NCBI GenBank assembly: GCA_024741835.1
Contig: JAENRP010000048.1
Coordinates: 1-64,000, forward strand
Length of the DNA: 64,000 bases
Reading direction: 5' to 3'
Source: Diplocarpon mali
Lineage: Eukaryota; Ascomycota; Leotiomycetes; Helotiales; Drepanopezizaceae
Both the position numbers and the translations under genes were made by a program. Of this stretch, positions 31,282-43,107 are shown piece after piece (within the stretch, counting starts at the first letter, position 1; every line of letters begins with the position of its first letter). The notes beneath the pieces were generated by a model. That model worked only from the letters and a program-made list of their open reading frames with translations, did no database searches and was not told the origin of the DNA.

Positions 31282-33663
31282 ATGGTGTCGCTAGAACACC
31301 TTCAGAAGAGCAGTCTGCTCTGTTACCGCAATAGCCATCTGCAGCAGCATCTCCCGGCTCCTCCGGTGAGGGGCTTCCTCTGCCAGGAGGACTCCGCGGG
31401 GACACGGCGCAGCTCTCTGGCGGGGGGCGGATGGGGCATACTGGGACCGGTCGCGACGATACTAAGGGGGAGTGCCGACTTGGTCAACAACACCGTCTTG
31501 ACGCTGCGGGATGGCTTGACGGAGGAGCAGAGGCTGGCCGACGCCAAGAGGGAAGAGAGGAGGCAGATCCTCGGCCTGCGTATGAAGAACGCAGAGACTA
31601 TGGACCAGTGGAAGGCGGCGGCGAAGGAGCTGGATGCCGTAGAGGACCACGATATTTGGAAGGCCGACGCGACGTCCTGCGAATTCGATGCCGATTTGAT
31701 CGGATCCCGCCTCAAGCAGTTGGACGAAGCGCGAATAAATTGCGACGTCAAGGCCATGCTCCACTTGGTTCGGACGGCGCTGGCAAGAGACCTCGGCGGC
31801 ATGGGCAATATGAGACTCTACAAACATACCTATATCGGTACCAAGGATCTAATCGAACGTTATATCGACTCGACGCTTGATACGATTCGCTCTCTCGTGG
31901 AGAAGAGCAAGATCAGCCTCCCCGATGGACTCGAGACCAAGGACATACTCGAACAGGTTGTCTACGCCCGGCAGGCCTTCGGACGGAGTGCTTTGCTGTT
32001 GAGCGGGGGTGCCACATTTGGAATGAATCATGTGGGGGTGCTCAAGGCTCTATTCGAAGCCAAGCTCCTACCGCGAATCATCTCAGGGGCGTCGGCAGGC
32101 AGTATTGTTTGCGCCGTTCTGTGCACACGAGTAGACGAAGAGATTCCGGAAGTTCTCAAGGCATTCCCTCATGGAGATCTGGCGGTGTTTGAGGAAGCTG
32201 GCAAGGAAGACGGCACCTTGGAGCGCGTCAGAAGATTGCTCACCCAGGGGGCGTGGATCGACATCAAGCACTTGACGAGGGTGATGCAGGAGTTGCTGGG
32301 TGACATGACTTTTCAAGAGGCATATAACCGTACCCGGCGAATTCTCAACATCTGCGTCTCTTCGGCGTCGGTATACGAACTCCCTCGGCTCCTGAATTAC
32401 GTTACGTCTCCAAATGTGATGATCTGGTCCGCCGTGGCAGCATCGTGCTCGGTACCGGTCCTCTTCTCTGCCGCGCAGCTGTTGGTCAAGAATCCCATCA
32501 CTGGCGAAAATACTCCATGGAATCCAACCCCGCAGAAGTGGATCGATGGAAGCGTGGATAATGATTTACCGATGACTCGATTGGCAGAGATGTTTAATGT
32601 GAACCACTTCATCGTGTCTCAAGTCAATCCTCATGTCATTCCATTCTTGGTCAAAGACGAAATCGCTATTACGAAAGAGGCGCACTCGGACGGTGATTCT
32701 GGACCCGGCTGGATCTATACCCTGACGAACCTGGCGAAGGACGAAGCACTTCATCGAATGCAAGTTCTGGCAGAACTCGGCATCTTCCCGAATCTCGTCA
32801 CGAAAGCCAGGTCCGTACTGAGTCAGAAGTACTCTGGAGATATCACTATCTTGCCAGAGATTGAGTACAAGGACTTCCCGCGGATGCTGAAGAATCCGAC
32901 GTCCGAGTTCATGGTCCAGGCGTGTCTCTGCGGCGAGCGGGCAACCTGGCCAAAGCTTAGCCGGATACGGAATCACTGTGCCATTGAACTGGAACTGGAT
33001 GCTGCGGTGCAGACGCTACGAGCGAGAGTTGTGTTCAGCCCCAGCCAGGTCGACTTGCGGCGGATGACTACTGGAAGCTTCCGGGGCGCCGTCAAGAGAG
33101 CGGGACGAAAGAGAAGAGAAAGTGGGGATGGGATCCAGGCCCTTCAATCCATCGCTCATGACCAGGGCGAAGCGGGTGATCTGGAGAGTAAGAACAGCCT
33201 TCCAAGGCCACCGATGAGGACAGCCTCTACACACTGGGGAATTATGGGAAGATACCTGCCGCCCTTTTCGGCTTCAGCTCCTCGCACAACACATGGCACA
33301 CCAATTCCCACGCCTCAACAGGGCGACTCCCTCTTTACGCGGACGAACGAAAAATTCGATCCCAGCATTCATTTCCCCGATACCTCCTCGGCAGGCGACT
33401 CTTCTCACTCTCATCCAAGCTCTGATGCGGATGTCGATTCGCACACCGACGAAAGTAGTCCGGAACCTGATGCCGGCGATAACATCATGCCTGGCCTAGG
33501 CCTCTACTACAGCAACCAGGATCGAAGCAATAGATCTGAGCAAGTTGACCTATTCTCGGCCAATCAACCCGTTACAGCCAAGAGCGACCACGTCCTCGCG
33601 ACTTCTCCGTTATCCTCCCGCATCAGTCTAGGCCTCACCATATCGCCCTTGAAAACATCGTAA
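31282..33663 (+). CDS. Patatin-like phospholipase/TAG lipase (DUF3336, Tgl4/5-like)
   Basis: Serine hydrolase acting on triacylglycerol or lysophospholipid, lipid-droplet type in yeast. Intronless, 793 aa. The start is the first ATG of the frame (AACATGG, good context). The N-terminal DUF3336 region (about 90-230) holds DGLTEEQRLADAKREERRQI and the CDVKAMLHLVRTALARDLGG block. The patatin domain (about 235-440) shows the oxyanion loop LLLSGGATFGMNHVGVLKAL, nucleophile Ser271 in GASAGS and catalytic Asp422 in WIDGSVDNDLP. The C-terminal ~190 residues are low-complexity, Ser/Pro/Asp-rich and probably regulatory. A short hydrophobic segment ahead of DUF3336 (GWGILGPVATILRG) may anchor the protein. 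Converges with fluG. Confidence 0.9.
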   Translation: MVSLEHLQKSSLLCYRNSHLQQHLPAPPVRGFLCQEDSAGTRRSSLAGGGWGILGPVATILRGSADLVNNTVLTLRDGLTEEQRLADAKREERRQILGLRMKNAETMDQWKAAAKELDAVEDHDIWKADATSCEFDADLIGSRLKQLDEARINCDVKAMLHLVRTALARDLGGMGNMRLYKHTYIGTKDLIERYIDSTLDTIRSLVEKSKISLPDGLETKDILEQVVYARQAFGRSALLLSGGATFGMNHVGVLKALFEAKLLPRIISGASAGSIVCAVLCTRVDEEIPEVLKAFPHGDLAVFEEAGKEDGTLERVRRLLTQGAWIDIKHLTRVMQELLGDMTFQEAYNRTRRILNICVSSASVYELPRLLNYVTSPNVMIWSAVAASCSVPVLFSAAQLLVKNPITGENTPWNPTPQKWIDGSVDNDLPMTRLAEMFNVNHFIVSQVNPHVIPFLVKDEIAITKEAHSDGDSGPGWIYTLTNLAKDEALHRMQVLAELGIFPNLVTKARSVLSQKYSGDITILPEIEYKDFPRMLKNPTSEFMVQACLCGERATWPKLSRIRNHCAIELELDAAVQTLRARVVFSPSQVDLRRMTTGSFRGAVKRAGRKRRESGDGIQALQSIAHDQGEAGDLESKNSLPRPPMRTASTHWGIMGRYLPPFSASAPRTTHGTPIPTPQQGDSLFTRTNEKFDPSIHFPDTSSAGDSSHSHPSSDADVDSHTDESSPEPDAGDNIMPGLGLYYSNQDRSNRSEQVDLFSANQPVTAKSDHVLATSPLSSRISLGLTISPLKTS

Positions 33664-35587
33664 CAGCGAGGATGCTTTGAGAGTGAAGCCGAGCCCAGCA
33701 GTCCGGAAGGGAGACACAGGAGAATCATCCACCTGCCATCACAGACCGAAAAAAGAAACGAATGTCCCCTTGTGGGACCGACGCTTACCCATAGATCAAA
33801 CTTTTCACATACCCTTCATCTTTCACGCGAGCTCGTTATGACTTAGCGCACAGGCAGCATTGGTAGCAGGGCAGCGGGAGTTCTTGGAATGGCTTCGAGA
33901 GTGCGTAGAAGGGAGTGGGATGCACATAAAGGCGTTTGATCCTGGCATTGATTGCATGGTTAGGGTACGGGGTACCCATTATAAGTCTGTCAAAAGGATA
34001 AGGGGCTCAGGCCTGGATTGGGTTCGGGCGTAGAATTACAGGAGAACGAATCTTTTGAAGCCGGATGGATATTGAAATATTTTTTTTCCCCACTGCCTCT
34101 TGGACTTCTCAGCGGGAGATCGCCCTCGCCGGCTCTGAGGTTCTGAGATGTGAAATGACGTTTGCTCGCCGAGTCTTCTTGCCTTATCGCGCATTTGGCC
34201 GAACAGCTGAACAGAATAGGATGGCCAAGATAGCACCTTTTGCGGCGCACCATGCCACAGGGACTCAAATCCCACGTGATTTATTTTCTCCCGCCGGCAT
34301 CCCCTCGCTTAGTGCGGACCACTTTACCGCGGCCCCCTATTCAGCAACCGACTGCTTGGTAAGTAAGTAAATAAGGCTTATCAGCGAAGAAGCAGTAATC
34401 CACCCACTACAGAGGTCGCAGATACCGCATCTCCCTGTCGGAGTCGTTTTGTTTCTACAGAGCGGCCCTGATACGACTCTGGCAAGCACGAGGGCACCAA
34501 GTGATGGCGTATCCTTCCCTCCCTCTGTGGAGGGCGAGGAGATCGTGCCCGGTTGCTGCTTGAGGTACTTGCTGAGGGGACCCGCTCTCTCGTCGCGCTA
34601 CATTGCGGGCTGTGCTCTGCGATGACATGGAGATCTCTGAATCCGGGCAGACAAGTGGGGTACGAGCAGTTGCTCGAACGCAAGGACTAGCAACCGCAAG
34701 GCCGACACTGATGCCGACATGTTGATCAGTGGAGGCGGGTACGGGGGTGTATACTCGAGATACCATCCTCGGCACCGTCGTGGAATGCGCCGCCTGCGAC
34801 CACGCTCGCCGGGCAGCACGAGCGCACGATGGACCGATCGCTCGGGCCTATCCGGTCCTGGCCACGGGCTGCTCGTACGCAAAGCACCGCCCTGCGCTCG
34901 ATGGCTACGGACAGAGACCGCGGCGCTCTCGTGCATTCGGCCCTCCTGAGGCAGGACTCGACACGCGAAAGGGAGCGAGTAGCCATCGTAGCCAGCGGCG
35001 CCACCGGCAGAGTACCCGGGAACCCGTCGAGCCCCCTGCGACCTCACGGTGTTCGTGCGCGCGCCCTGGCGGCGGATAGCTGGCATGTGGGCGTCAGTAT
35101 CTCGGGCGTGGTGAGGGAGCAGCTGATCGATCTGGAGGGGCTCGATACGCGCGGGAAGGTTATTCGAGGAGACGCTGGGGGAGTAGAGGGGCTTTGATGC
35201 CGCCAACGCTGAGAGATACACGGAGCCAAAATGGGCTGGGTCGCCTGTCTTGGGGCAGAGCCATGCCCGTCATCGAATCTCTACTTCGAAAAGGGATGCA
35301 GGGAGGGGCATATCTTCCAGGGAGATACGATGCTAACCTGGCCTGGAGGTCGAAGTTCAGGAGGGTGCCCGTCTCGTACAACACATCAAGGCGCGATGAG
35401 CTTTTAAGCCTTTCATCAAGTAAGATCTGGGATAAGCATCATGTCTAGCGTCAGATGGAACAGGTTGAAGGAGAACACGAGGCAAGGCTCAAGACTCGCT
35501 TCGCTACGTGTCTCTTCCACGCCTGTTCTCGCTAAACCAACGCGCAAGGAATTGCAAGTGAAAAACAATATGCACCTAGTATCGCTC
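33664..35587. other. Convergent intergenic region, GC-rich part unresolved
   Basis: 1.9 kb between the lipase and fluG-like stops. 34.7-35.2 kb is GC-rich and open on both strands for up to 200 codons, but I see no motif or splice structure that decides whether it codes. Confidence 0.4.
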
Positions 35588-38500
35588 CTAGTATCGCTCC
35601 ACGATCCACGCCTTCCTCTCACTCTCTTCCATAGCATCGAGCATGTTCATCTCCGCCTTCTTCATATCCAGGTACCGCTCCACGAAGTCCTTCCCCAACA
35701 CAGAGACCAACTCTTCGTCCTTCTGCAGCGCACCCAAGGCAGTGGGTAGATCCTTCGGCAGCATCGTCGTGATGCCCAGCACCCCCCTCCCGTCTTCGCT
35801 CAACAAGGCCGGATCGACCGAACAGTCCCCTTGCACCAGCTTCGCCTGTTCGCCTACGCCCATGGTACCAGCGGCCACGATAGCTGCCATGGCAAAGTAG
35901 ATGTTCGCCAGCCCGTCGAGAACCCTGATCTCGAAATGACTGCTTTCGATTTTCCGGAGGGCCGTCTCCCGGTTCTGAGTTCCCCATGCTACCCACCGGC
36001 CACCGGCCCAGGAATGGTCCTGCATACGCTCGTAACTAGCTGGGTTGCTGTACGTGAAGGCGATGATCGATGGGAGGTGCTTCAAAACCCCAGCATAGAA
36101 CGGCTCGTATACTTTCTCCTCGTTGCCGCCCGGCGAAGAAATCGAGATGTGCACATGTGATGCCGTACCTGCCATGTTTGAGAATAGCTTCGGGTACAGG
36201 GTAGCTCGCATCGAATATTTCGCTGCCACCGTGGTGATGATCTCACGGGCTTGGAGTAGAGCATCTGCTGCTTCAAGGCATGGCTTTGCGGGGAGGACGA
36301 ACTCGTACTGCCCAGAGCAAGACTCTGGGTGGAACTGCTCAAGAGAAATGCCCGCTACATCAAGCGTGTCGTAGATCTCCTCAAGAGCTTCCAGAATCTT
36401 GACATCGTGGATAGCCCGACCGGAAGTCCATGCATGTCCGGCTGAGTTGAAAAGTCTCGACAATTTACCGTCCGTCGGCGAGCGGGACATAAACACTATC
36501 TCGATCTCGAAGCCAACAAGGAATTCGAGACCCGAGTTTCTGGATTTCTCCAGAGTCTTGCGGAGAATAGAGCGGGGGCAGATTGGGACTTCCGAACCGT
36601 CTGCTTCGCGGAATTCGCACTGAACGGAGGCGTAGCCTTTGTGCGGGCCGAGCCGAAGCGAGTCGAACATGGCTTGAAGCTTGTACTCACCGACTGGAGT
36701 GACGCTAGGGATGATGATATCGTTTTGGAGAATTCCCAGACCACATTTGGTGACACCTGTTTGCAGATGGGGGTTTTCGTGGAGCATGGCAAGTGCATAT
36801 TTGACCGGTATAACTCGGAGCCTGAGGGTTGCTACAAAGAAAAGGTAAGCAGCTGCGTAATCAAGCTCGTGGGTGAAATTTGCAGTGTCTCGTTGAGATC
36901 ATAGGAGAGTTTGGATCAGGCTTTACATCATGCCAAAAGACAATAGCGGTACTTTCAAAAGACCCCCACCCCACCCCATGAAAAGCACAGCCAGTATACA
37001 AAACTGTGAGGTTCTCCTTTGCGTACCTGTATAGTCCATGTACTGAAGACGGAGGAAACTAACGCTCTGATTCTCATCTAAGAATAATTTTAGGGTGTGC
37101 AAGTCTGTGTTTGGAGATAGCTGTGGTCTCATCGGCAGTTTGGCGAAAAGGGAGTTGGCCGAGTCAGGCAAAGCACTCGGTAAAGGTACAAGTTCGAGCC
37201 CCAAACCGTAGAGGTCATTGGATGTGGTGAACAGAATGTCCCGAACGACTCGAATCGCTTGAGGAACTGTCAACACCTCATCACGAACATATTCACACAA
37301 AACCTAAACGCGTCAGATGGTGGTGCGTATATTCGGTTGTGCATACCTTACTTTTTCCAAGGCCTCACGCACTTGGATGATGGCAAGGAGATAAGTTTCA
37401 GGAAACCCTAATGATCGCGGTAGTCAGCGATGTCAGAGACAATAGCTTTCCGGTACGAGTGCATCACATAACTCTTGGATATCGAAAGGAATTTAAGCAA
37501 GATAGAAGCAGAGCTACCAGTACTGACAGTGACCGTCGGTACTCCACATAATCTTCTCGGTTGGGCATAGCTCCAGAATCTCGCGAACAGCATTCTCCTG
37601 GCCCTCCTGGCTGAGAAACGGGAACACTTCTCCGATATCAGCGTAGACATTGTCATAGACAGTTGCTAGATACCCCGCTTCTTTCGTCCAAGGATAACTG
37701 GCATGAAGAAGAACGATGGGAACAGTTGGGAATTTTCTGATGAACTGCTGGAGCTGAGAGGGCGATGATTTGGTTAGGGTGATGTCGTTATCGCCCAGCC
37801 CGGTATGGAACTGGAACGGCTTCTTGTACGGGCCAATACTCCTTGCGATGAGCTGAGCAGTCTTGTTGACGAGGTAGAAATTCATGGGAAGGTCGTCGAT
37901 TCTCTTGAACGTCTTCACACCATCTTCTCTGAGCTGTGCAATGTGATCGACGAACGTCTCTTCAATATCGGCAGCAGAAAGATGAGCGGGAATATCCAGG
38001 CCAGTCCGGTAACAGACAACCGATTTGAAACCCACCACCTCAGGATCTGCTATCGCGTCTTCGATCACCATTTCGAATGCCTCTCGAAGACCACCGAACA
38101 CATCCTCGGGAGCAAGTTCTGGATTCTTGAATAATTCGTTTATGATCTCCTCGGCCACTTTTTCAATTCTCACAATCTTCTTGCATTCGCTTCGAGTTAG
38201 CTTATCGTGCCACGCATAATCGTAGACTTCGTCTTTTTCGTCCAGGCCATCGTCGACAAGAATGGTCTCAATTCCTTCTAAGCAGCGCTTCGGCCAAGCA
38301 TGATGGGGCCTTGAATTTTCAACCTCGATAGCTCTGACAACATCTTCCCACGTAGGTGGACACTTAAGGACCTCGGAGAGTTGCTTTACAGCTCTAATAT
38401 GCGACCTGGGCGAGGATGTATCAGCGATTGTCAGATTGAACTTGTTATTGTCCCCAAAAGTGGGCAGGAGATGAGATTGGACGATTGTCTCGTGAGGCAG

Positions 38501-38663
38501 ACGGTACTTACAGTGAGGATTTCGTCGCCCTCAAAGCATCGCCGTGGGCCTCAGTTGTGATTGCCAGGAGCGGGTATTTGGACAGCGCTGATGGGATGAG
38601 GAGTGGATGAGCATGATTATCGATAATTGGAGTTGTTTTGATAGCTTTGATGAGGCTATCCAT
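35588..38663 (-). CDS. fluG: FluG-type amidohydrolase-glutamine synthetase fusion
   Basis: Fungal two-domain protein; in Aspergillus nidulans FluG is needed for the extracellular signal that starts conidiation. Five exons on the minus strand: 38663-38512, 38405-37528, 37407-37352, 37303-37027 and 36831-35588, joined in frame to 868 aa, almost the same length as A. nidulans FluG. The N-terminal amidohydrolase domain (about 1-400) has the metal motif DNHAHPL (H17, H19), the later FQFHTG and LLHASYPW His-containing strands and STDGHWFPETY. The C-terminal glutamine-synthetase-like domain (about 430-868) has LGFEIE-type VGFEIEIVF, ESCSGQYEFVLP, HVHISIS and WAGGRWVAWGTQNRETALR. The exon 2 donor is GTCAGT, a weaker consensus, but frame and the conserved DGHWFPETY junction support it. 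FluG paralogues exist in many fungi, so a role in conidiation is inferred, not shown. Confidence 0.88.
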
Positions 38664-40299
38664 CGTGGCTGATTCAGATCAATCAGACAACTAGTACTGC
38701 TGCTGGGCGACTTTGAGTTGATTGGGCTTTACAGCTGGCACGTCCTACCTACCTGACCTCTTGTGTGGCCGGATTTCTGGGCTGATTTATAGATCGTCAG
38801 GTGTCGTCGCTTTGATGACTCTGACCGAAGTCATTACCTGTTATATATGTAGTTGAGAGACTTTTGCTTACCGTCTTCCAAGAGAGATCAAACAAGACAG
38901 AGTTGAGGAAGAGTCTGAACCGCGTCGAAGTTCCACATGCACCTCGTTATACTGCACCACGTGACCACGAGACAAAGAGCAGGGGTCAGATTAACCAATT
39001 GCTTGGTGGGACGTAGCTTAAACTGAGTACTGGATATCTTGAATACATGTTTAGTGTCAGTCAAACAACCAACTCTCTACATACCTTGGCGCAGAGCATT
39101 CTTTGGTAATTGTAGAAAACCTCAATCTAGAGTCTGGGCGGTTCTATTAGCAGTGCCAAATGCTCAACATCCACCTGCTCTTTTCCTCTCCTTACCGCAA
39201 TCGAATAGGGCCTCGAAGCCGTGCTTTGGCTGGATTGAAAACAATCATGCAGTATTCCCTCGATATTCAATGTCAAATTTCCCTCTCATCCATGTCGTAA
39301 AGGGAACATAACGGACCAGGGCAAGAAGCCGGAATGAGATATTACTCTCAAGTAGGAGCCCCTTCTCGCTCGGACTTTACCAAGAACAACCACTCATTCC
39401 GGCGGCAGTGATATATGTTGAAGTGAGAGAATTTGGCAATGGCAGGGTCGCTTCTCATCTGAGAGGGTGTAGATTTTGACTCAGATATCGGGTACATCCC
39501 TAATTGCGACGTGAAATGCATTCTCTTGGACGACAAAACTATGCTTTGGAACTTCCAAGGAGTAGCCTCTTCATCTTCCGCGCGACAACGGTACTTATAT
39601 AGTGAGAACTGAACTGCGAAAGGCAAAAGAGAGCATAGCATTGGAAGGTCGCAACGTCGAGGGATCAAAATATTGGGGAGAGGAGATCTGTCCAGGCCAA
39701 TACCCCAAGAGGCGAAACGTGAACTCACTCAAGAGGACATGAACATGTACTTTGTGCTGACATCCGACTGGAATGACACCCAAAGCTTTCCAAGCCACTG
39801 TTCGGAAAGTCTGGCGATTCATCACCCAGGAGAGGTAGTATACTAGCTGTGAACCCCTTGTGATGACTTATCAAAATGCCAAGAATGTTGGGTATGTCCC
39901 ATCTCGCTTCATTCCGAAAAGTCAAATCAACAACAACAACCATATGTCGAACGATATTCCGAGATGCACCATCAGATATGGGAACAATTGCAAATCTCAA
40001 CCTTCCTCCGTATAGGTCACTGCGTACTCGGAGACGAATGTCAGACCACGAATCCATTTCTGCCATCTTTTCCTACCGGGTTTCAGCTTTGTTGCTCCGT
40101 ATCAACTGTGTCAAGTTTACCCTTCAGGGAAACCCTGACACGCGAGAGCTGCTTAATCATTCTATCGGCCGCAAGGCGAGAATGTTTGAGAGTCCAAATT
40201 GATGATGCAAGTGTCCTTTGCGGCCTTGGCACGAATGACGGCTTATTTTTTTATATCATGGAAATGGTTAAAAAGTGTCATTACGGGACGTTCTAGCTA
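38664..40299. other. Intergenic, no supported gene
   Basis: 1.6 kb upstream of fluG with only short unassignable frames. Confidence 0.45.
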
Positions 40300-40905
40300 G
40301 CGTGGGAAAGTGGAGTAGGCAGGTTTTTTTCCCCATTTAACATGCTATTTTAGCTCTAACTGATATAGTATAAGGGGGAAATACTATAGTTTTATTTTAT
40401 ATACTAGGAGAAAACTAGCTTGAAAAACTCCTTGCGAATCACTATTTAGTCCTTGGTCCTGCCTAGTTCCTCAGATAAGAGTCTTCTTTACACTTTGGTC
40501 TGAAATAAGGCTCTCTAAGTTTTAAGCTTAAACCTTATCTCAATGGAGTGCCTTAAATAAATATTAGAGTTAAGGAATCGCCTTAGGTCTAACTTAACTA
40601 TTTTGTCTTAAGCTGCGAATACCTCCTTATATAATGCAACTATCTACTTAATTATTTTAAGGCGTTTTGCTAAACATGAACGGTTACTAGATCTTAAACG
40701 TTCTCATTAACTTATACTAGCTTTGCAAATATCCTTTTCCTTTCCTATTCTTAAACATATAACTTGCCTTATTTCTTTTTATAACGTTATTAAGTTATCG
40801 TTTTCATTATAGATATATAGTATCAATTATCTTAGAATACGCAAGTAAGGTTCGAAAGTGTAGGGTATTTATAGTAGCGTAAAGAAGTTTTTTCCATTAC
40901 CTAGT
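40300..40905. other. AT-rich degraded tract
   Basis: About 600 bp with strongly raised A+T and many TA steps, no open frame, in sharp contrast to flanking sequence. This is what repeat-induced point mutation (RIP) leaves in ascomycetes; origin from a transposon is inference. Confidence 0.55.
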
Positions 40906-40909
40906 CGAA

Positions 40910-41060
40910 AATGCTTATATCTACTTCAGAACGCCTAAGAATATGCTTTCTATTTCGAAAGGACTTAACCTTAGCTATGCAGGCTCTTAAAGAGCTAGAA
41001 GTTCGTAGGAGATACCGCGTAGAGGCATTGATTCGTCGTCTCCTGTGGGCAGAGATTACT
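40910..41060. repeat. Dispersed repeat copy A (matches 60040-60165)
   Basis: The segment from about 40960 to 41045 (core GTTCGTAGGAGATACCGCG) matches 60080-60160 (core GTTCGTAGGAGACACCGCG) with C/T and G/A differences and small gaps. The two sites are 19 kb apart, each beside AT-rich degraded DNA. Frames across both give KDxxxAxQxL followed by basic residues, so they may be remains of a transposon coding region. Confidence 0.55.
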
Positions 41061-42222
41061 CTGCGACGAAATTCTGCGCCACGGTATCGACGAAGTCTTT
41101 GCGAAAAAACTCTGGATTTTTTCTCCTGGGGTTGTATCAACGTGAGCAAGGAATTCTGTCTCACCAGGCGGGATATTGTAGCAATATCGCCAGACTAGTC
41201 CACTAACTCCAACAAAAGCCGAGCAAGGTGTAGCACCTGTCAAGTAAGCGTGACTGGGTGCGCTCTCAGCCTGTTCCGCTTCTTCTTGGTATTCTTGGAA
41301 GCACCTTTGGAGGCTTTGCCTATGTGAGATAGTGGAATCTGGACTCCTTACAATATGCACATTTTGTATCTCTCTGTTTCGAAAACTTCTTATGTTTTGA
41401 AGAATCGATTCATGTGCCGCATCCAAACCCTGTATAAGACGCATCTCATTTTCAAGTTGCTCGACCACGCATCTTTCCAGTGGGCCCATGTAGCACTCAG
41501 CTTCTCTGGAGAATCTCCTATCCACGAATCAAAGCCTCGAGTAGCAAAAAAAAACATGTTCACACTTGCCATCAAATACATCTTTCATTCGAGATTATGA
41601 AAAGCAGGTCTGGAAAGATTTAGCATAATGAATGAGGATAGGCTTTGTTCGACCAGGCTTGAGTTTACGCGGCATGGCGGCAGGGAGCCTTCAGATGTTT
41701 TGAAGACATCCACGAAGGATTTTTTTCATATATTGAATTCATTTCCTTGCGAATTGTAGTTGAATTATTGTTTGTGCCACCGACAGTGCTTCCCAAATGT
41801 ACCTCTAAGCCACTCTTGTGTGTCTGAGCAGCCTCAGAGATAGATGTAGACTTAGCGCACCTCGCAAATGACCGGTATGTTTTGCTCCTCGATTAGCGTC
41901 TGATCTTGGAAGACGGGTTTGAGCTGCTTCCAACGAGCTTGATTGGAATACGAAGGCGAAAATTGGCGTTTGAGCACTGGAGAGCCCCCAATGAATGGGC
42001 TTCACTGCTCGCTGAAGGTAGTCGCTCAAGCAAGATAACAAGCAAGACCTCTGGTTTGACGCCTAGGCCGAATGGATCTGCTCGCGTTGGGAGGTAGACT
42101 GTACAGCTTATGCTTCGCAACACGATGCGAAGTATATAGTTCACAGGATGAGTAGTGTCTGTAATAACTTGGTTCAGGTAGAAAATTTGATATTGGGAAG
42201 CGAGTAGCATTCTCAACAGCAA
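40995..42222 (-). pseudogene. Possible broken gene, frames 41525-40995 and 42222-41893
   Basis: Two minus-strand frames look protein-like. 41525-40995 (up to 176 codons) opens with a helical segment (ERCVVEQLENEMRLIQGLDA) and SFRNREIQNVHI. 42222-41893 (up to 109 codons) includes TTDTHPVNY-like TDTTHPVNYILRIVLR and NFRLRIPIKLVG. They are in different frames and separated by stops, with no good splice path seen by eye, and lie beside degraded AT-rich DNA. I do not recognise the family. It could be a decayed gene or a multi-exon gene I failed to join. Confidence 0.25.
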
Positions 42223-43107
42223 GCATAACGGCGGTCACTAAACGGAGTAACCTGCAGGATTATGTTCGAGCTAGCCGTCGAAATAAACCCTGAAAATTCA
42301 TGGGATATAACCAATGAATGTACTAATATTTTCAGAGGCATTTCTCCGTTGAGCGGTTGAGTTTGAGACCACCTAGGCTGAATCCTGTTTGGCTTCTACT
42401 ACAATTCTAGTACAGGACAAATGCTCTCGCTGCTCTACTGCGCAGGCCAGTTGTGCAGTAAATCCAAAGAAAGCAATTTGGGCACCTTTGGAATGAGTTG
42501 CTTCCGCTGCCTGGAATATGTATGGTCTTGCAAGGACAAGGATGTTCGGATGATTTCAAGCATGGTGATGGACAACGGTCAGGATTTCCATGAGATGCAT
42601 ATACCATATGTATACAACAGCCGCTACTAACTCCATCGTACTGACTGATATGACTTTGGATGTCATTTGTCGATAAACGGGAAAACTGTTTTGCAATACG
42701 AATCTGTCAAGATATTCTGGCGTGCCAATCTGACCAAGAATTATGCTCCGCTTTGATGTCAGATATAAACAACGAACCTCGGTAGCGGAGCGCTAGGAAT
42801 TGCTTCGGATGATGACACTGATCAGAGCTTCTCAGGCCGACGGTGGATCATGGGATTTCTTTATCATCTTCCATGTGAAGCAAAGTTGTAGTTTCTAGCA
42901 AGTCTCTCGCAAGGCAGGTATTTAGGTGAATCGAACCAGCTGCTGTTAATTCTGTATACGTATATTTGAGGCAGTGAAGTTGGGCGACCGAGAGGGGGCG
43001 CGGAATCGTTCCGCGTCGGTAAAATTTTACCCAAGCTCCAAGCTCGGAATTACATACGAGCAGTCTGAGACTCGGAAACCTGGTAATCAAGAGCATGCAA
43101 TTGGAAA
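42223..43107. other. Intergenic, upstream of JIP5
   Basis: No supported gene. It should contain the JIP5 promoter. Confidence 0.5.

Noticed and set aside
34598..35221. 207-codon minus-strand frame
   Set aside because: No domain; overlaps equally long plus-strand frames in a GC-rich block.
42910..42960. Possible tRNA T-arm (GAATCGAACC)
   Set aside because: No matching acceptor stem or anticodon arm nearby.
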